Assembly: GCA_041484525.1 (NCBI GenBank)
Contig: JBGPHT010000262.1
Span: 1-6,178 of the forward strand
From: JBGPHT01 sp041484525
GTDB taxonomy: Bacteria > Acidobacteriota > Terriglobia > Bryobacterales > Bryobacteraceae
Reading direction: 5' to 3'
DNA: 6,178 bases
Shown here: in pieces, positions 6,122-6,178 of the stretch
Numbering within the stretch: position 1 is the stretch's first letter
Layout: every line of letters begins with the position of its first letter
Notes under the pieces: model-generated
Databases searched by the model: none
What the model saw: the letters and a program-made list of their open reading frames with translations, nothing else
What the model was told of the DNA's origin: nothing
Made by a program: the position numbers and the translations under genes

Positions 6122-6178
6122 CTATCGGCCGCCAGTCAATCTCGGAATCCCGAGCGAGTCGAAGTAGGCATTGGGCAA
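6122..6178 (-). CDS. ltrA: Group II intron maturase/reverse transcriptase, C-terminal fragment
   Basis: Only the last 18 codons are in the window; they read LPNAYFDSLGIPRLTGGR and end at TAG (6124-6122). A closing LPNA[WFY]F motif followed by a short hydrophobic tail is common at the end of LtrA-like intron-encoded proteins (from memory of the family, not searched). The stop lies 13 bases before domain V, the expected place for an ORF looped out in domain IV. The intact protein would act as reverse transcriptase for retrohoming and as maturase for splicing. Whether the upstream part is complete cannot be judged here. Confidence 0.75.
   Translation of the reverse strand: MPNAYFDSLGIPRLTGGR

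Larger units (their letters stand above)
6045..6178 (-). mobile_element. 3' end of a bacterial group II intron, cut by the window edge
   Basis: Read on the minus strand, the order is maturase C-terminus with stop (6178-6122), 13 bases, domain V hairpin (6108-6077), domain VI hairpin (about 6071-6047) and a 3' end CCTAT near 6045. This is the standard 3' arrangement of an ORF-containing group II intron. The CGC triad in domain V and the short domain VI suggest the bacterial C (IIC) type or a relative, but the 5' domains are outside the window and the class is inference. Its orientation is the same as the receptor gene, so read-through RNA from upstream could be spliced here if the intron is complete. 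Confidence 0.85.

Noticed and set aside
5985..6167. Open frame of 60 codons on the + strand
   Set aside because: It is antisense to domain V/VI of the group II intron and to the maturase end; such frames are commonly mis-annotated over intron ends.

Overview
The window is GC-rich chromosomal DNA that most resembles a soil Acidobacteriota genome of the Solibacter/Bryobacter type. The main pointers are a very large Oar-like TonB-dependent receptor with an N-terminal carboxypeptidase-regulatory-like domain (a family strongly expanded in those bacteria), a DUF433/DUF5615 toxin-antitoxin module, and a long rve-type transposase. The taxonomic call is inference from family knowledge; no marker gene is present.

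Layout from left to right. Positions 8-1605 are an insertion sequence on the + strand. It has a duplicated 23-bp left end, a 409-residue DD(35)E transposase, a 250-bp noncoding tail with palindromes and an A-rich stretch, and an imperfect right inverted repeat. Twenty-eight bases beyond its right end starts a small toxin-antitoxin operon. The DUF433 antitoxin (1634-1840) looks intact, while the DUF5615 PIN-like toxin (1840-2114) has lost part of its middle and is frameshifted. Convergent with it, only 11 bases away, is the minus-strand gene for a TonB-dependent outer-membrane receptor (2126-5950), which fills most of the window.

Upstream of the receptor gene, at the right edge and on the same minus strand, is the 3' end of a group II intron. 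It holds the last 18 codons of an intron-encoded maturase, a well-formed domain V hairpin with the typical CG bulge, a short domain VI with a bulged adenosine, and a 3' splice boundary near 6045. About 95 bases separate that boundary from the receptor start. They hold a possible promoter and a Shine-Dalgarno sequence.

The genes do not form a single pathway. This is a receptor locus bordered on both sides by mobile elements, with a decayed toxin-antitoxin pair next to the insertion sequence. I see no convincing new defence or biosynthetic system. The most informative points are the RNA structure at the right edge, the duplicated IS terminus, and the toxin broken beside an intact antitoxin.
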